Source of the DNA: Streptomyces sp. DHE7-1
Lineage (GTDB): Bacteria; Actinomycetota; Actinomycetes; Streptomycetales; Streptomycetaceae
Length of the DNA: 64,000 nucleotides
Assembly (NCBI GenBank): GCA_016432725.1
Contig: JACJDG010000003.1
Location: 6,664,001-6,728,000, forward strand
Direction of reading: 5' to 3'
Shown: one piece after another, positions 1 through 9,348 of the stretch
Layout of the letters: every line of letters starts with the position of its first letter
Numbering within the stretch: the stretch's first letter is position 1
Made by a program: the position numbers and the translations under genes
Notes under the pieces: generated by a model
Seen by the model: the letters and a program-made list of their open reading frames with translations, nothing else
Told to the model about the DNA's origin: nothing
Databases searched by the model: none

Positions 1-1934
1 ACGACGGCACCACCGTCACCGACTTCGACCCGCAGGAACGCGACCGAGGCATCACCATCTTCGCCGCCGCCGTGAGCTGTGCCTGGGACGGTCACCGCAT
101 CAACCTCATCGACACCCCGGGCCACGTCGACTTCGCCGACGAAGTGGAGCGTTCGCTGCGCGTCCTCGACGGGGCGATCGCCGTGTTCGACGCCGTCGCC
201 GGGGTCGAGCCGCAGAGCGAGTCGGTGTGGCGGCAGGCCGATCGGCACGGTGTCCCGAGGATCGCCTTCGTCAACAAGCTCGACCGTGCCGGCGCCGACC
301 TCGACCGTGCCGTCGACTCGATCCGGGTGCGGCTGCATCCGGCCCCGCTGGTCGTCCAGTTGCCGATCGGCGCCGAGGACGGCTTCACCGGCGTGGTGGA
401 CCTGGTGCGGATGCGCTCCCTGGTGTGGGCCGACGGTGAGGGCACGGCGGTGGAGGGACCGGTGCCGGAAGAGCTGCGCGAGGAGGCGCTGCGACGGCGC
501 CGGGCGCTGGAGGAGGCGGTCGCGGAGCTGCACCCGGCCGCGCTGGAGGAGTTCTGCGACCACGAGACCCTCTCCGCCGCCACCCTCGCCGCCACGCTGC
601 GCGACCTCACCCGCACCGGTGACGGCGTGGTCGTCCTGTGCGGCTCGGCCTACCGCAACCGCGGCATCGAACCGCTGCTGGACGCAGTGGTGGACTATCT
701 GCCGTCGCCGCTGGACGTGCCCGCCGTACGCGGTGTGCACGAAGGCACCGAGCAGCGGCGGCCCGCCGACCTCGAAGCGCCGTTCGCCGCCCTCGCGTTC
801 AAGGTGAACGCGGGCGGCACCGGCCGCCTCACCTACGTACGCGTCTACTCGGGCGCCGTCGAGAAGGGAGACACCGTGCGCGACCCGGGCACCGGCCGTA
901 CCGAGCGAGTGGCGCGGATCCTCCGGGTCATGGCGGACCGGCACGTCCAGCTGGACCGGGCGGTCGCCGGTGACATCGTCGCGCTGGCGGGTCTGAAGTC
1001 GGCGCGGCCCGGCTCGACCCTGTGCGATCCCGGCGCCCCGCTGCTGCTGGAGCCGCCCGTGGCCGCCGAGCCCGTGGTGTCCGTGGCCGTGGAGGCGCGG
1101 CGCGCCACGGACACCGGGAAGCTGGCGACGGCGCTGGCGCGGCTGGCGGAGGAGGACCCCTCGCTGGTGGTGCGCACCGACGCCGAGACCGGGCAGACGG
1201 TGCTGTCCGGGATGGGGGAGCTGCACCTGGAGGTCGCGGTGGAGAAGATCCGGCGTGAGGGCGGACCCGAGGTCACGGTGGGCCGTCCCAGGGTCGCGCA
1301 CCGGGAGACCGTCGTGCGCGGCGTGAGCGGTCATGTCCACCGGCACGTCAAACAGGACGGCGGCGCGGGCCAGTTCGCCCATGTCGTCCTGGACGTCGAA
1401 CCCCTCGGCACCGAAACCGGCGCCACCGGCTTCGAGTTCCGGTCCGTCGTGGTCGGCGGGCGGGTGCCGCAGGAATACGTGCGCGCGGTGGAGGCGGGCT
1501 GCCGGGACGCCCTGACCGAGGGGCCGCTCGGCGGTCACCCGGTGACGGGGCTGCGGGTCACGCTGACCGACGGCTCCACCCATGTGAAGGACTCGTCCGA
1601 CATGGCGTTCCGCACCGCCGGCCGGCAGGGGCTGCGCGTGGCGCTGAGCGTCTGCGCGATGACCCTGCTGGAGCCGGTCGCCGAGGTCACGGTCACCGTG
1701 CCGGAGGACGCGGTCGGCGGCGTCCTCGGCGACCTCGCCGCTCGGCGCGGCCGGGTCACCGGCTCCGGGACGCGGGGCGGAGCGGCGGTGCTCACGGCCA
1801 CCGTGCCGCTGGCCGAGCTGTTCGGCTACGCGACCCGGCTGCGCAGCCGTACCCAGGGGCGGGGCACCTTCGCCACGCGGGCGGCCGGTTACGCGCCGGC
1901 GCCGACACCGCCGGTGAAGACGCCGGTCCGGTAG
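1..1934 (+). CDS. Elongation factor G paralogue, 5' truncated by window edge
   Basis: This is a translational GTPase of the EF-G family, which translocates tRNA-mRNA on the ribosome or acts in recycling. The reading frame is open from base 3, so the start and the P-loop lie outside the window. Visible motifs are switch I (RDRGITI), G3 (DTPGHVDF) and G4 (NKLD), followed by the beta-barrel domain. EF-G domains III-V follow, with the KQDGGAGQFAHV segment typical of domain IV and VKDSSDMAF near its end. About 644 residues are present, so only about 45 residues are missing. The sequence diverges enough from housekeeping FusA, and lacks the rpsL-rpsG-tuf neighbours, to suggest the second EF-G (fusA2/fusB type) found in Streptomyces. 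A ribosomal-protection tetracycline-resistance protein is a less likely alternative. Confidence 0.85.
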   Translation, partial: DGTTVTDFDPQERDRGITIFAAAVSCAWDGHRINLIDTPGHVDFADEVERSLRVLDGAIAVFDAVAGVEPQSESVWRQADRHGVPRIAFVNKLDRAGADLDRAVDSIRVRLHPAPLVVQLPIGAEDGFTGVVDLVRMRSLVWADGEGTAVEGPVPEELREEALRRRRALEEAVAELHPAALEEFCDHETLSAATLAATLRDLTRTGDGVVVLCGSAYRNRGIEPLLDAVVDYLPSPLDVPAVRGVHEGTEQRRPADLEAPFAALAFKVNAGGTGRLTYVRVYSGAVEKGDTVRDPGTGRTERVARILRVMADRHVQLDRAVAGDIVALAGLKSARPGSTLCDPGAPLLLEPPVAAEPVVSVAVEARRATDTGKLATALARLAEEDPSLVVRTDAETGQTVLSGMGELHLEVAVEKIRREGGPEVTVGRPRVAHRETVVRGVSGHVHRHVKQDGGAGQFAHVVLDVEPLGTETGATGFEFRSVVVGGRVPQEYVRAVEAGCRDALTEGPLGGHPVTGLRVTLTDGSTHVKDSSDMAFRTAGRQGLRVALSVCAMTLLEPVAEVTVTVPEDAVGGVLGDLAARRGRVTGSGTRGGAAVLTATVPLAELFGYATRLRSRTQGRGTFATRAAGYAPAPTPPVKTPVR

Positions 1935-2024
1935 CGGGTCGGCCGGCCGATCCGACGCCCACGCGAGTGAAACCGCCCGCGGGCCGCACGCGAACCGCCC
2001 GCGAGCCGTACGGTGACCGCACGT

Positions 2025-2063
2025 GGGCCGCACCACGCTCGAGCGCGAGGCGTGGTGCGGCCC
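2025..2063 (+). terminator. Strong hairpin after EF-G
   Basis: A 14-bp perfect stem (GGGCCGCACCACGC at 2025-2038 with its complement at 2050-2063) closes an 11-nt loop. The surrounding ACGTG/CACGT bases extend the stem with one mismatch. It lies 90 nt past the EF-G stop and has no T-tract, as is usual in streptomycetes. Confidence 0.7.
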
Positions 2064-2206
2064 GCACGTGCCCGGGGCGAGGGAACGGCCTGCTCCGGGG
2101 GTCGGCAGAACGGAGAATCACCCTTGCCGGGCGATGCGGTCGCCGTCCGTGTCGGATGAGGTGGGCGTCGGACACCTCTGTCGATGCCGTACGGAAGGCG
2201 TGAGCC

Positions 2207-3040
2207 ATGTGCCGCTGGCTGGCCTACTCGGGAACGCCGCTGGTCCTCGACGAGGTCCTGTACCGGCCGAAGCACTCGCTGATCGACCAGAGCCTGCACG
2301 CCAAGATGGGTGTCGAGACGACCAACGGCGACGGATTCGGCATCGGCTGGTACGAGGAGCACGCGCGTACACCGGCCGTGTTCCACGACGTCGGCCCGGC
2401 CTGGAGCAACCGGAACCTGAGGGAGATCGCGGGGCACGTCCGCGCACCGCTGTTCTTCGCCCACGTCCGGGCCTCCACCGGCACGCCCGTCCAGCAGACC
2501 AACTGCCATCCGTTCCGCTACGACCGCTGGATCTGGATGCACAACGGCGCCATCGCCGGCTTCCACGTCCTGCGCCGGGCCCTTCTCCTGGCCGTCGACC
2601 CGGAGCTCTTCCCGTCGATCGAGGGCAGCACGGACTCCGAGGTGATGTTCTACCTGGCCCTCACGTTCGGTCTGGCCGACGACCCGCCCGGGGGAGTGGC
2701 GCGCATGGCCGGCTTCGTCGAACAGCTCGCCCGGGAGCACGGTGTTGCGCCCCCGCTGCAGATGACGATCGCGGTGGCCGACGGGGATCAGCTCCTCGCC
2801 TTCCGGTACGCCAGCGAGGGCACACCCAGGTCGCTCTACTACAGCAGCAGGGTGGAGGATCTTCGGGCCCTGCACCCGGACACCGATTTCCTGCGGGGTG
2901 TGTCCGACGAGACCCGCCTGGTGGTGTCGGAACCTCTCGGTGATCTGCCGGGTGCCTGGCACGAGGTACCGGCGGGCACCTACGGCGTCGTCCAGCCCGG
3001 CCAGGACCGTCTCCACGAGTTCCAGCCCGAGATCCCCTGA
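2207..3040 (+). CDS. Class II glutamine amidotransferase
   Basis: 277 residues beginning MCRWLAY. Cys2 becomes the N-terminal nucleophile of the Ntn-type glutamine amidotransferase domain. The NGDGFGIGWY, HVRASTG and CHPFRYDRWIWMHNGAI segments are typical of the stand-alone YafJ/EgtC-like group, which releases ammonia from glutamine or cleaves gamma-glutamyl amides. The ATG is preceded by GGAAGG about 8 nt upstream. It is flanked by the EF-G hairpin and by the convergent ROK gene, so it is probably transcribed alone. No ergothioneine genes (egtB, egtD) are nearby, so an EgtC role is not supported. The physiological substrate is unknown. Confidence 0.85.
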   Translation: MCRWLAYSGTPLVLDEVLYRPKHSLIDQSLHAKMGVETTNGDGFGIGWYEEHARTPAVFHDVGPAWSNRNLREIAGHVRAPLFFAHVRASTGTPVQQTNCHPFRYDRWIWMHNGAIAGFHVLRRALLLAVDPELFPSIEGSTDSEVMFYLALTFGLADDPPGGVARMAGFVEQLAREHGVAPPLQMTIAVADGDQLLAFRYASEGTPRSLYYSSRVEDLRALHPDTDFLRGVSDETRLVVSEPLGDLPGAWHEVPAGTYGVVQPGQDRLHEFQPEIP

Positions 3041-3107
3041 GGGCCGCGCCTCACGCACACCGGAACCCGCATGCGCATCCGCAGCCGGCTCCGCACCCGC
3101 ACCCTCC

Positions 3108-4396
3108 TCACACCAGCCGCCGGTCCAGCGCCGCCCGCCAGGCCGGTGACGGCACCGGCCCGGCGGGCGGCCGGGGCCGGCTGCCGCCGCGGGTGAAGAA
3201 CGCGGCCAGCGGAAGCACCGCGGCGCCCACGGTGACCGCGTCCGGGCCGAGCCGGCCCAGTTCGATGCCGACCCGTCCCGCCGGGAACCGCAGGGCCCGC
3301 GCGAGGGCGTGCTCGCGGACCTGGTCCAGGAACGCGCCCCCAGCTGCAGCCCCGCCCAGCCGCCGATCAGCAGCCGCTCGGGCTGGAAGAGGTTGATCAG
3401 GTCGGAGAGGCCCGCGCCCAGGTACTCGGCCGTCTCGGCGAGTACGGCGGCCGCCACCGGGTCGGGTGCGCGGCCGTCGGCGGGGCGGGCCGCGGCGAGC
3501 AGTTCGGTCAGCGCCGTCTCCTCGTCCGCGTCGGCCGAGGGACGCCCTCCCGCCTCCCGCCACCGAGCCACCAGCGCCTCGGCGCCCGCGTACGCCTCCA
3601 GGCAGCCCCGGGCACCGCACCGGCACCGGCGCCCGCCCACCCGTACCGTGAGGTGCCCCCACTCCACCGCCCGCCCCTGGGCCGCCTCCTCCGTGACGAC
3701 GCACGCGCCGACGCCCGAGCCGAACAGGACCACCACGGCGTTGCGGGCTCCGCGCCCGGCGCCGAACCACATCTCGGCCTGTCCGAGCGTCTTCGCGCCG
3801 TTGTCGATGAAGTACGGCACCTCCGGCGGCACTTGGCCGGACCCGGAGCGCCGGAGCAGCCGCTCCAGCGGCACCGCGTCCCAGCCGATCGTCTGCCCGT
3901 GGACGACCGCGCCCTCCGCCTCCTCGATGATGCCGGGCACGCCTATGCCCACGCCGAGCAGATCACCGGCGACCGGACGGCCCGCGCCGAGCACCTCGGC
4001 GATGCCCTCGTGCACATGGTCGAGGACAGCCTCGACATCGTAGCCGCGGGGCCCCAACGCCCGCTCCGCCCGCGCGAGTTCGCGCATGCCGAGATCGAAC
4101 AGCTCCACCCGGACCCGGGTCTCGCCGACGTCGACGCCGATGAGGCATCCGCTGTCCGGCCGTATCCGCAGCAGCCTGCGCGGCCGGCCCGCGTCGGAGC
4201 CGACGCTGCCCGCCTCCTCGACCAGGCCGTCGCCCAGCAGTTCGGAGACGACGTTGCTGACGGAGCCCGAACTCAGCCCGGTCGCCGGGACCAGCGCCTG
4301 CCGGCTCATCGGTCCATCGAAATACAACCGTTGCAGAACGGTGCCCCGGCTCTCCCGCCGCAGGTCACGCACCGTACGGCCGCCCAGCCCTGCCAC
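3108..4396 (-). CDS. ROK-family transcriptional repressor (one apparent frameshift)
   Basis: About 429 residues after correction. The N-terminal winged helix (about residues 15-75, LSSGSVSNVVSELL) is followed by a sugar-kinase-like ROK domain. That domain has the GVDVGETRVRVELFD phosphate loop, the VGIGVPG segment and the ROK zinc signature RCRCGARGCLEAYAG. The frame breaks at the five-C run 3337-3341: adding one base joins LINLFQPERLLIGGWAGLQLG to FLDQVREHALARALRFP and runs to the stop at 3108. The gene is divergent from the ABC sugar importer, which makes it the likely local repressor relieved by a glucoside or its phosphate. The ligand and operator are inferred from position only. Confidence 0.85.
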
Positions 4397-4457
4397 CCGA
4401 CCTCCCTGGTCCGCGCTCGAATCCGGCCCGCCGGACCGGATACCGCTGCCGGATCCC

Positions 4458-4499
4458 TTGACGAGCGTTTCTCTTGAGGTTTAACTCACATCCTAAATT
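4458..4499 (+). promoter_or_regulatory. AT-rich promoter/operator region between ROK repressor and importer
   Basis: The divergent 195-bp gap contains the only AT-rich patch for several kb. TTGACG (4458-4463) is spaced 17 bp from TTAACT (4481-4486), a plausible -35/-10 for the importer operon. The run GGTTTAACTCACATCCTAAA resembles the T/A-flanked sites bound by ROK repressors. No start site was mapped, so this is an assignment by pattern. Confidence 0.45.
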
Positions 4500-4591
4500 A
4501 AGCCATGAGGGGCTTCGGGAGCCGAACGGGGTGTCGGCCTTCACGACCAGCCCCGAGTGGTATCGACTCCCGGAAAGGGACACCAGGAGCC

Positions 4592-5907
4592 ATGCGCAGC
4601 ATCCGAGCCGCGGCCGTAGGCGCCGTCACCATGTCTCTCGCCCTTGCGGCTACGGCCTGCGGAGGCGGTTCGTCGAGCGGCGGCGGGTCCAACGATTCGC
4701 CGAAGACGCTCACCTACTGGGCCTCCAACCAGGGCGCCAGCATCGCGGTCGACAAGAAGGTCCTGCAGCCCGAACTCGACAAGTTCCAGAAGCAGACCGG
4801 CATCAAGGTGAAGCTGGAGGTCGTGCCCTGGTCCGACCTGCTCAACCGGATCCTCACCGCCACCACCTCCGGTCAGGGCCCGGACGTGCTCAACATCGGC
4901 AACACCTGGAGCGCCTCGCTGCAGGCGACCGGCGCGCTGCTGCCCTGGGACGCGGAGAACTTCAACAAGATCGGCGGCAGGGACCGGTTCGTCGACTCCG
5001 CGCTCGGCTCGACCGGCGTCCAGGGCAAGGACCCGGCCGCGGTGCCCCTGTACTCGATGGCGTACGCCCTCTACTACAACAAGGAGATATTCGCCGACGC
5101 CGGCATCTCCAAGCCCCGGCCACCTGGGACGAGCTGGTCGCCGACGGCAAGAAGATCAAGGCGAAGGGCAAGTCCGTGCTCGGCGCCGAGGGCGCCAACG
5201 TCTCGGAGAACATCCACCACGTCTTCGTCTTCGCCAAGCAGCACGGCGCCGACTTCTTCACCGCCGACGGCAAGCCCGACTTCACCAACCCCAAGGTCGT
5301 CGAGGCCGTCAAGCAGTACGTCGACCTGATGGCCAAGGACAAGGTCATCCCGACCGGTGACGCCGAGTACGCGCAGAACCAGTCCGTCAGCGACTTCGCC
5401 AAGGGCAAGCAGGCCATGCTGCTGTGGCAGTCCGCCGCCGCCAACCTCAAGTCGCAGGGCATGAGCGAGGACGCCTACGGCATCGCCCCGGTACCGGTGC
5501 GGTCCGGCACCCCCGGCACCGGCGCGCAGACCAACTCCATGGTCGCCGGCATCAACATGGCCGTGTTCAAGAACAGCCACAACCTCGACGGCGCCACGAA
5601 GTTCGTGAAGTTCATGACGAGCGACGACGAGCAGAAGATCCTCAACAAGGCCTACACCTCCATCCCTCCGGTCAAGGGGGCCCAGGCGGACGCGGCCTTC
5701 AACTCGCCCTCCAACGCGGTGCTCAAGACCACCCTCGGCACCAGCGCGGCGGCTCTGCCGCAGGTCGCCTCGGAGTCGCAGTTCGAGACGGCGGTCGGAA
5801 CGGCCGTCAAGGACCTGTTCGCCGACGCCGCCGCCGGTCGCGCGGTGACCACCGACTCCGTCAAGGCCAAGCTGGAGAAGGCCCAGCAGCAGATGCCGGC
5901 GGCGTGA
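4592..5907 (+). CDS. ABC sugar transporter, substrate-binding lipoprotein (one apparent frameshift)
   Basis: About 438 residues. It is the extracytoplasmic binding protein of a family 1 carbohydrate importer. The lipoprotein signal ends in ATAC with Cys23 as the acylation site, followed by a Gly/Ser linker. The mature part carries LTYWASNQ, GPDVLNIGNTWSASLQATGALLPW and PLYSMAYALYYNKEIFADAGI, which are typical of this family. The frame breaks at the four-C run 5114-5117; one added C gives ISKPPATWDELVADGKKIK and runs to the stop at 5907. The start ATG follows AAAGGGA and AGGAG. The first permease starts 6 nt downstream, so this is the lead gene of an importer operon. The likely ligand is a beta-glucoside, because GH1 and GH16 genes follow. 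Confidence 0.88.
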
Positions 5908-5913
5908 CCCGAG

Positions 5914-6900
5914 ATGACCTCCACCGCTCTGAAGGAGCCGGTGAGCCGGACGTCCCCCGGTGCCGCGCGCGAACCCCGCCGCCGCACCGGGCGGATCCGC
6001 CGCATCGGACTGCCGTACCTGCTGCTCCTGCCCGCCCTGCTGCTCGAACTCCTCGTCCACCTGGTGCCGATGGTCATCGGCACCGTGATGAGCTTCAAGG
6101 AGCTCACCCAGTTCTACATCCGTGACTGGGGCAGCGCGCCCTGGTCCGGCCTCGGCAACTACCAGGTGTCGGTCGACTTCGACGCGCCCGTCGGCGAGGC
6201 GCTGCTGCACTCGTTCTTCGTCACCGTCGGCTTCACCCTGCTCTCGGTCGGGCTGTGCTGGCTGATCGGCACCGCCGCCGCGGTCTTCATGCAGGACACG
6301 TTCCGCGGCCGCGGACTGCTGCGCGCGCTGTTCCTGGTGCCGTACGCGCTGCCCGTCTACGCGGCCGTCATCACCTGGGTGTTCATGTTCCAGCACGACA
6401 ACGGCCTGGTGAACCACGTGCTGCACGACCAGCTCCACCTCACCGACAAGCCGTCGTTCTGGCTCATCGGCGACAACAGTTTCTACGCCCTGCTCACCGT
6501 CTCGGTGTGGAAGGGCTGGCCGTTCGCCTTCCTCATCGTGATGGCCGGCCTGCAGAACATCCCGAAGGAGCTGTACGAGGCGGCCGCGCTGGATGGCGCC
6601 GGGGTGTGGCAGCAGATCCGCCGCATCACCCTGCCGTCGCTGCGACCCGTCAACCAGGTGCTGGTCCTGGTGCTGTTCCTCTGGACGTTCAACGACTTCA
6701 ACACGCCGTACGTGCTGTTCGGCAAGGCCGCCCCGGAGGCCGCCGACCTCATCTCCGTCCACATCTACCAGGCCTCGTTCGTCACCTGGAACTTCGGCAC
6801 CGGTTCCGCCATGTCGGTCCTGCTGCTGCTCTTCCTGCTGGTCGTGACCGGCGCCTACCTGCTGTTCACCTCACGCGGACGGAGGGCCGCCGATGTCTAG
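5914..6900 (+). CDS. ABC sugar transporter permease, MalF/CebF-like
   Basis: 328 residues and six predicted membrane spans after a basic N-terminus (REPRRRTGRIRR). The cytoplasmic EAA loop is visible as ELYEAAALDGAGVWQQIRRITLPSLRP, which contacts the ATPase. This is the longer, MalF-type subunit of the heterodimeric pore. No ATPase gene accompanies the importer. In Streptomyces such importers usually share the general ATPase MsiK, encoded elsewhere, so that partner is inferred. It overlaps the next permease by 8 nt. Confidence 0.9.
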   Translation: MTSTALKEPVSRTSPGAAREPRRRTGRIRRIGLPYLLLLPALLLELLVHLVPMVIGTVMSFKELTQFYIRDWGSAPWSGLGNYQVSVDFDAPVGEALLHSFFVTVGFTLLSVGLCWLIGTAAAVFMQDTFRGRGLLRALFLVPYALPVYAAVITWVFMFQHDNGLVNHVLHDQLHLTDKPSFWLIGDNSFYALLTVSVWKGWPFAFLIVMAGLQNIPKELYEAAALDGAGVWQQIRRITLPSLRPVNQVLVLVLFLWTFNDFNTPYVLFGKAAPEAADLISVHIYQASFVTWNFGTGSAMSVLLLLFLLVVTGAYLLFTSRGRRAADV

Positions 6901-7768
6901 CCCCGGCACCGCGACACCCAGGTCGCCCATGGCGCCGCCCCGTTCCTTCCTGTGGGCGCGGCGGATCTTCCTCACCCTGCTCACCGGCTTCGTCCTGGTG
7001 CCGGTGTACGTGATGGTGTCCAGCTCGCTGAAGCCGCTCGCCGACGTCACCGGCAAGTTCCGCTGGCTGCCCAGCGGGCTGACCATCCGCCCGTACATCG
7101 ACATCTGGTCCACGGTCCCGCTCGCGAAGTACTTCGTGAACTCCCTGATCGTGGCCGGTGCGGCGACCGTCTGCTCGGTGGTCATCGCGGTGTTCGCGGC
7201 TTACGCGGTCAGCCGCTACGAGTTCCGGGGCAAGCGCGTCTTCACGGTCACCGTCCTGTCCACGCAGATGTTCCCCGGCATCCTCTTCCTGCTCCCGCTG
7301 TTCCTGATCTACGTCAACATCGGCAACGCCACCGGAATCGCCCTGTTCGGCTCCCGCGGCGGCCTGATCCTGACGTACCTCACCTTCTCCCTGCCGTTCT
7401 CCATCTGGATGCTGATCGGGTACTTCGACTCCGTGCCGCGCGACCTGGACGAGGCCGCGCTGGTGGACGGCTGCGGCCCGCTGAAGGCACTGCTCAGGAT
7501 CGTGGTGCCGGCCGCCATCCCCGGAATCGTCGCGGTCGCCGTGTACGCGTTCATGACCGCGTGGGGAGAGGTCCTCTTCGCGTCCGTCATGACCAACGAC
7601 GCCACCCGCACCCTCGCCGTCGGCCTCCAGGGCTACTCCACCCTCAACGACGTCTACTGGAACCAGATCATGGCCGCCTCGCTGGTCGTCAGCGTGCCCG
7701 TGGTGGCCGGCTTCCTGCTCCTGCAGCGCTATCTCGTCACCGGTCTGACGGCCGGCGCCGTCAAATGA
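6893..7768 (+). CDS. ABC sugar transporter permease, MalG/CebG-like
   Basis: 291 residues, six membrane spans, second pore subunit. The EAA loop reads DLDEAALVDGCGPLKALLRIVVPAAIPG. The start ATG lies inside the 3' end of the first permease (8-nt overlap), so the pair is translationally coupled. The C-terminus GLTAGAVK is typical of sugar permeases. Its stop overlaps an ATG in the ATGA arrangement, but the better start for the following beta-glucosidase is 30 nt further on. Confidence 0.9.
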   Translation: MSSPGTATPRSPMAPPRSFLWARRIFLTLLTGFVLVPVYVMVSSSLKPLADVTGKFRWLPSGLTIRPYIDIWSTVPLAKYFVNSLIVAGAATVCSVVIAVFAAYAVSRYEFRGKRVFTVTVLSTQMFPGILFLLPLFLIYVNIGNATGIALFGSRGGLILTYLTFSLPFSIWMLIGYFDSVPRDLDEAALVDGCGPLKALLRIVVPAAIPGIVAVAVYAFMTAWGEVLFASVMTNDATRTLAVGLQGYSTLNDVYWNQIMAASLVVSVPVVAGFLLLQRYLVTGLTAGAVK

Positions 7769-7797
7769 CCAGCTTCCCGTACCACGAAGGGACTTCC

Positions 7798-9162
7798 GTG
7801 TCCGAACGCATCGACCTCGCCGCACTCCCGCACGACTTCCTGTGGGGCACGGCCACAGCGGCCTACCAGATCGAGGGGGCCGTCGCCGAGGACGGCCGTT
7901 CGCCCTCCATCTGGGACACCTTCTCGCACACCCCCGGGAAGATCGCGAACGACGACAACGGCGACGTCGCGTGCGACCACTACCACCGCTGGCGCGAGGA
8001 CATCGGTCTGATGCGCCAACTCGGCACCAACGCCTACCGGTTGTCCGTCGCCTGGCCGCGGGTGATCCCCGGCGGCACCGGAGCGGTGAACGCCAAGGGC
8101 CTCGCCTTCTACGACGAGCTGGTGGACGCCCTGCTGGAAGCGGGCATCACCCCGGCCGTCACCCTCTACCACTGGGACCTGCCCCAGGCGCTCCAGGACC
8201 GCGGCGGCTGGCCGGAACGCGCCACCGCCCTGGCGTTCGCCGAGTACGCGTCGGCCGTCGCCGAACGCCTCGGCGACCGCGTCAAGCTCTGGGCCACCCT
8301 CAACGAGCCCTCCTGCTCGGCCTGGATCGGGCACCTGGAGGGCACCATGGCCCCCGGCTGGACCGACCTGACCGCTGCCGTCCGCGCCTCCTACCACCTG
8401 CTCCTCGGTCACGGCCTCGCCACCCACGCGATCCGCGCCGCCGTCCCCGACGCACAGGTCGGCATCGTCAACAACCTCTCCACCGTCTTCCCCGCCACCG
8501 ACCGCCCCGAGGACCTGGCGGCCGCCCGCCGCCACGACGGCCATGTCAACCGCTGGTGGCTCGACCCGGTGCACGGCCGCGGTTTCCCCGCCGACATGGT
8601 CGAGACGTACGGCGTCGAACTCCCCGAGCAGCCGGGCGACCTGGAGACCATCGCGGCTCCGCTGGACTGGCTGGGCCTGAACTACTACTTCCCGGCCTAC
8701 GTCGCCGACGACTCCGACGGTCCCGCGCCACACGTCCGTTCGGTCCGCCGCCCCGACGTCCCGCGCACCGGCATGGACTGGGAGATCGACGCCGACGGCA
8801 TCGAGACCCTGCTGCTGCGTCTCACCGAGGAGTACGGCGCGCGCAAGATCCACGTCACCGAGAACGGCTCGGCCTACCCGGACGTGGTCCGCCCCGACGG
8901 CACCGTGGACGACCGGGAGCGCCAGGAGTACCTGGAGGGGCACCTCGCCGCCTGCGCCTCCGCCGCCCGCAAGGGCGCCCCGCTGGCCGGCTACTTCGCC
9001 TGGTCGCTGCTGGACAACTTCGAGTGGGCGTACGGCTACGACAAGCGCTTCGGCCTGGTCCACGTCGACTACCGCACCCAGGTGCGCACGATCAAGGGCA
9101 GCGGACACCGGTACGCCGACATCGTCCGCGTCCACCGCGGCCAGCGCCGCCGGGCCGCCTGA
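7798..9162 (+). CDS. GH1 beta-glucosidase, cytoplasmic
   Basis: 454 residues, no signal peptide. It hydrolyses imported beta-glucosides (cellobiose- or laminaribiose-type) to glucose. The fold and catalytic residues are clear: the N-terminal FLWGTATAAYQIEGA, the acid/base glutamate in TLNEP, the nucleophile in HVTENGSAYPD and the C-terminal WSLLDNFEWAYGYDKRFGL. I chose GTG 7798, which has GAAGGGA six bases upstream and gives MSERIDLAALPHDFLWG. The ATG at 7765 that overlaps the permease stop is the alternative. It is the last gene of the ROK-controlled importer operon, and a strong hairpin follows. Confidence 0.9.
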   Translation: MSERIDLAALPHDFLWGTATAAYQIEGAVAEDGRSPSIWDTFSHTPGKIANDDNGDVACDHYHRWREDIGLMRQLGTNAYRLSVAWPRVIPGGTGAVNAKGLAFYDELVDALLEAGITPAVTLYHWDLPQALQDRGGWPERATALAFAEYASAVAERLGDRVKLWATLNEPSCSAWIGHLEGTMAPGWTDLTAAVRASYHLLLGHGLATHAIRAAVPDAQVGIVNNLSTVFPATDRPEDLAAARRHDGHVNRWWLDPVHGRGFPADMVETYGVELPEQPGDLETIAAPLDWLGLNYYFPAYVADDSDGPAPHVRSVRRPDVPRTGMDWEIDADGIETLLLRLTEEYGARKIHVTENGSAYPDVVRPDGTVDDRERQEYLEGHLAACASAARKGAPLAGYFAWSLLDNFEWAYGYDKRFGLVHVDYRTQVRTIKGSGHRYADIVRVHRGQRRRAA

Positions 9163-9231
9163 GGCCGTCCGTCACGCCGGGCCGGTTCAGGCCCCCTCGA
9201 TGCGCCGGGCCGCCTGAGTCCGGCCCGGACG

Positions 9232-9269
9232 ACCGGTGGGCGCGGGTGCGGGAGCCCGCGCCCACCGGT
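9232..9269 (+). terminator. Hairpin after the importer/GH1 operon
   Basis: A 15-bp perfect stem (ACCGGTGGGCGCGGG at 9232-9246, complement at 9255-9269) with an 8-nt loop lies 70 nt after the GH1 stop. Confidence 0.75.
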
Positions 9270-9348
9270 TCCACGCCACCCGTTTTGGACTGTCATGCAC
9301 GCGTCATCGCTCGCACCGCCGGATCCCCACCCCACCGAGGAGAGCCGC

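Noticed and set aside
1..1934. Tetracycline-resistance ribosomal protection protein
   Set aside because: The visible domain IV/V segments look like EF-G paralogues and no resistance context is present. Without the N-terminus and an alignment, the resistance call is not justified.
3337..3341. Programmed ribosomal frameshifting as the cause of the broken genes
   Set aside because: No shared slippery heptamer or downstream structure is evident. The shifts occur in unrelated genes, mostly at simple G/C runs, and always need one added base.
5074..6762. Long minus-strand frame of over 500 codons opposite the permease genes
   Set aside because: Its composition is Gly/Asp/Val/Arg-rich without domains, and it is antisense to a well-recognised transporter. 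GC-rich third positions keep such frames open by chance.
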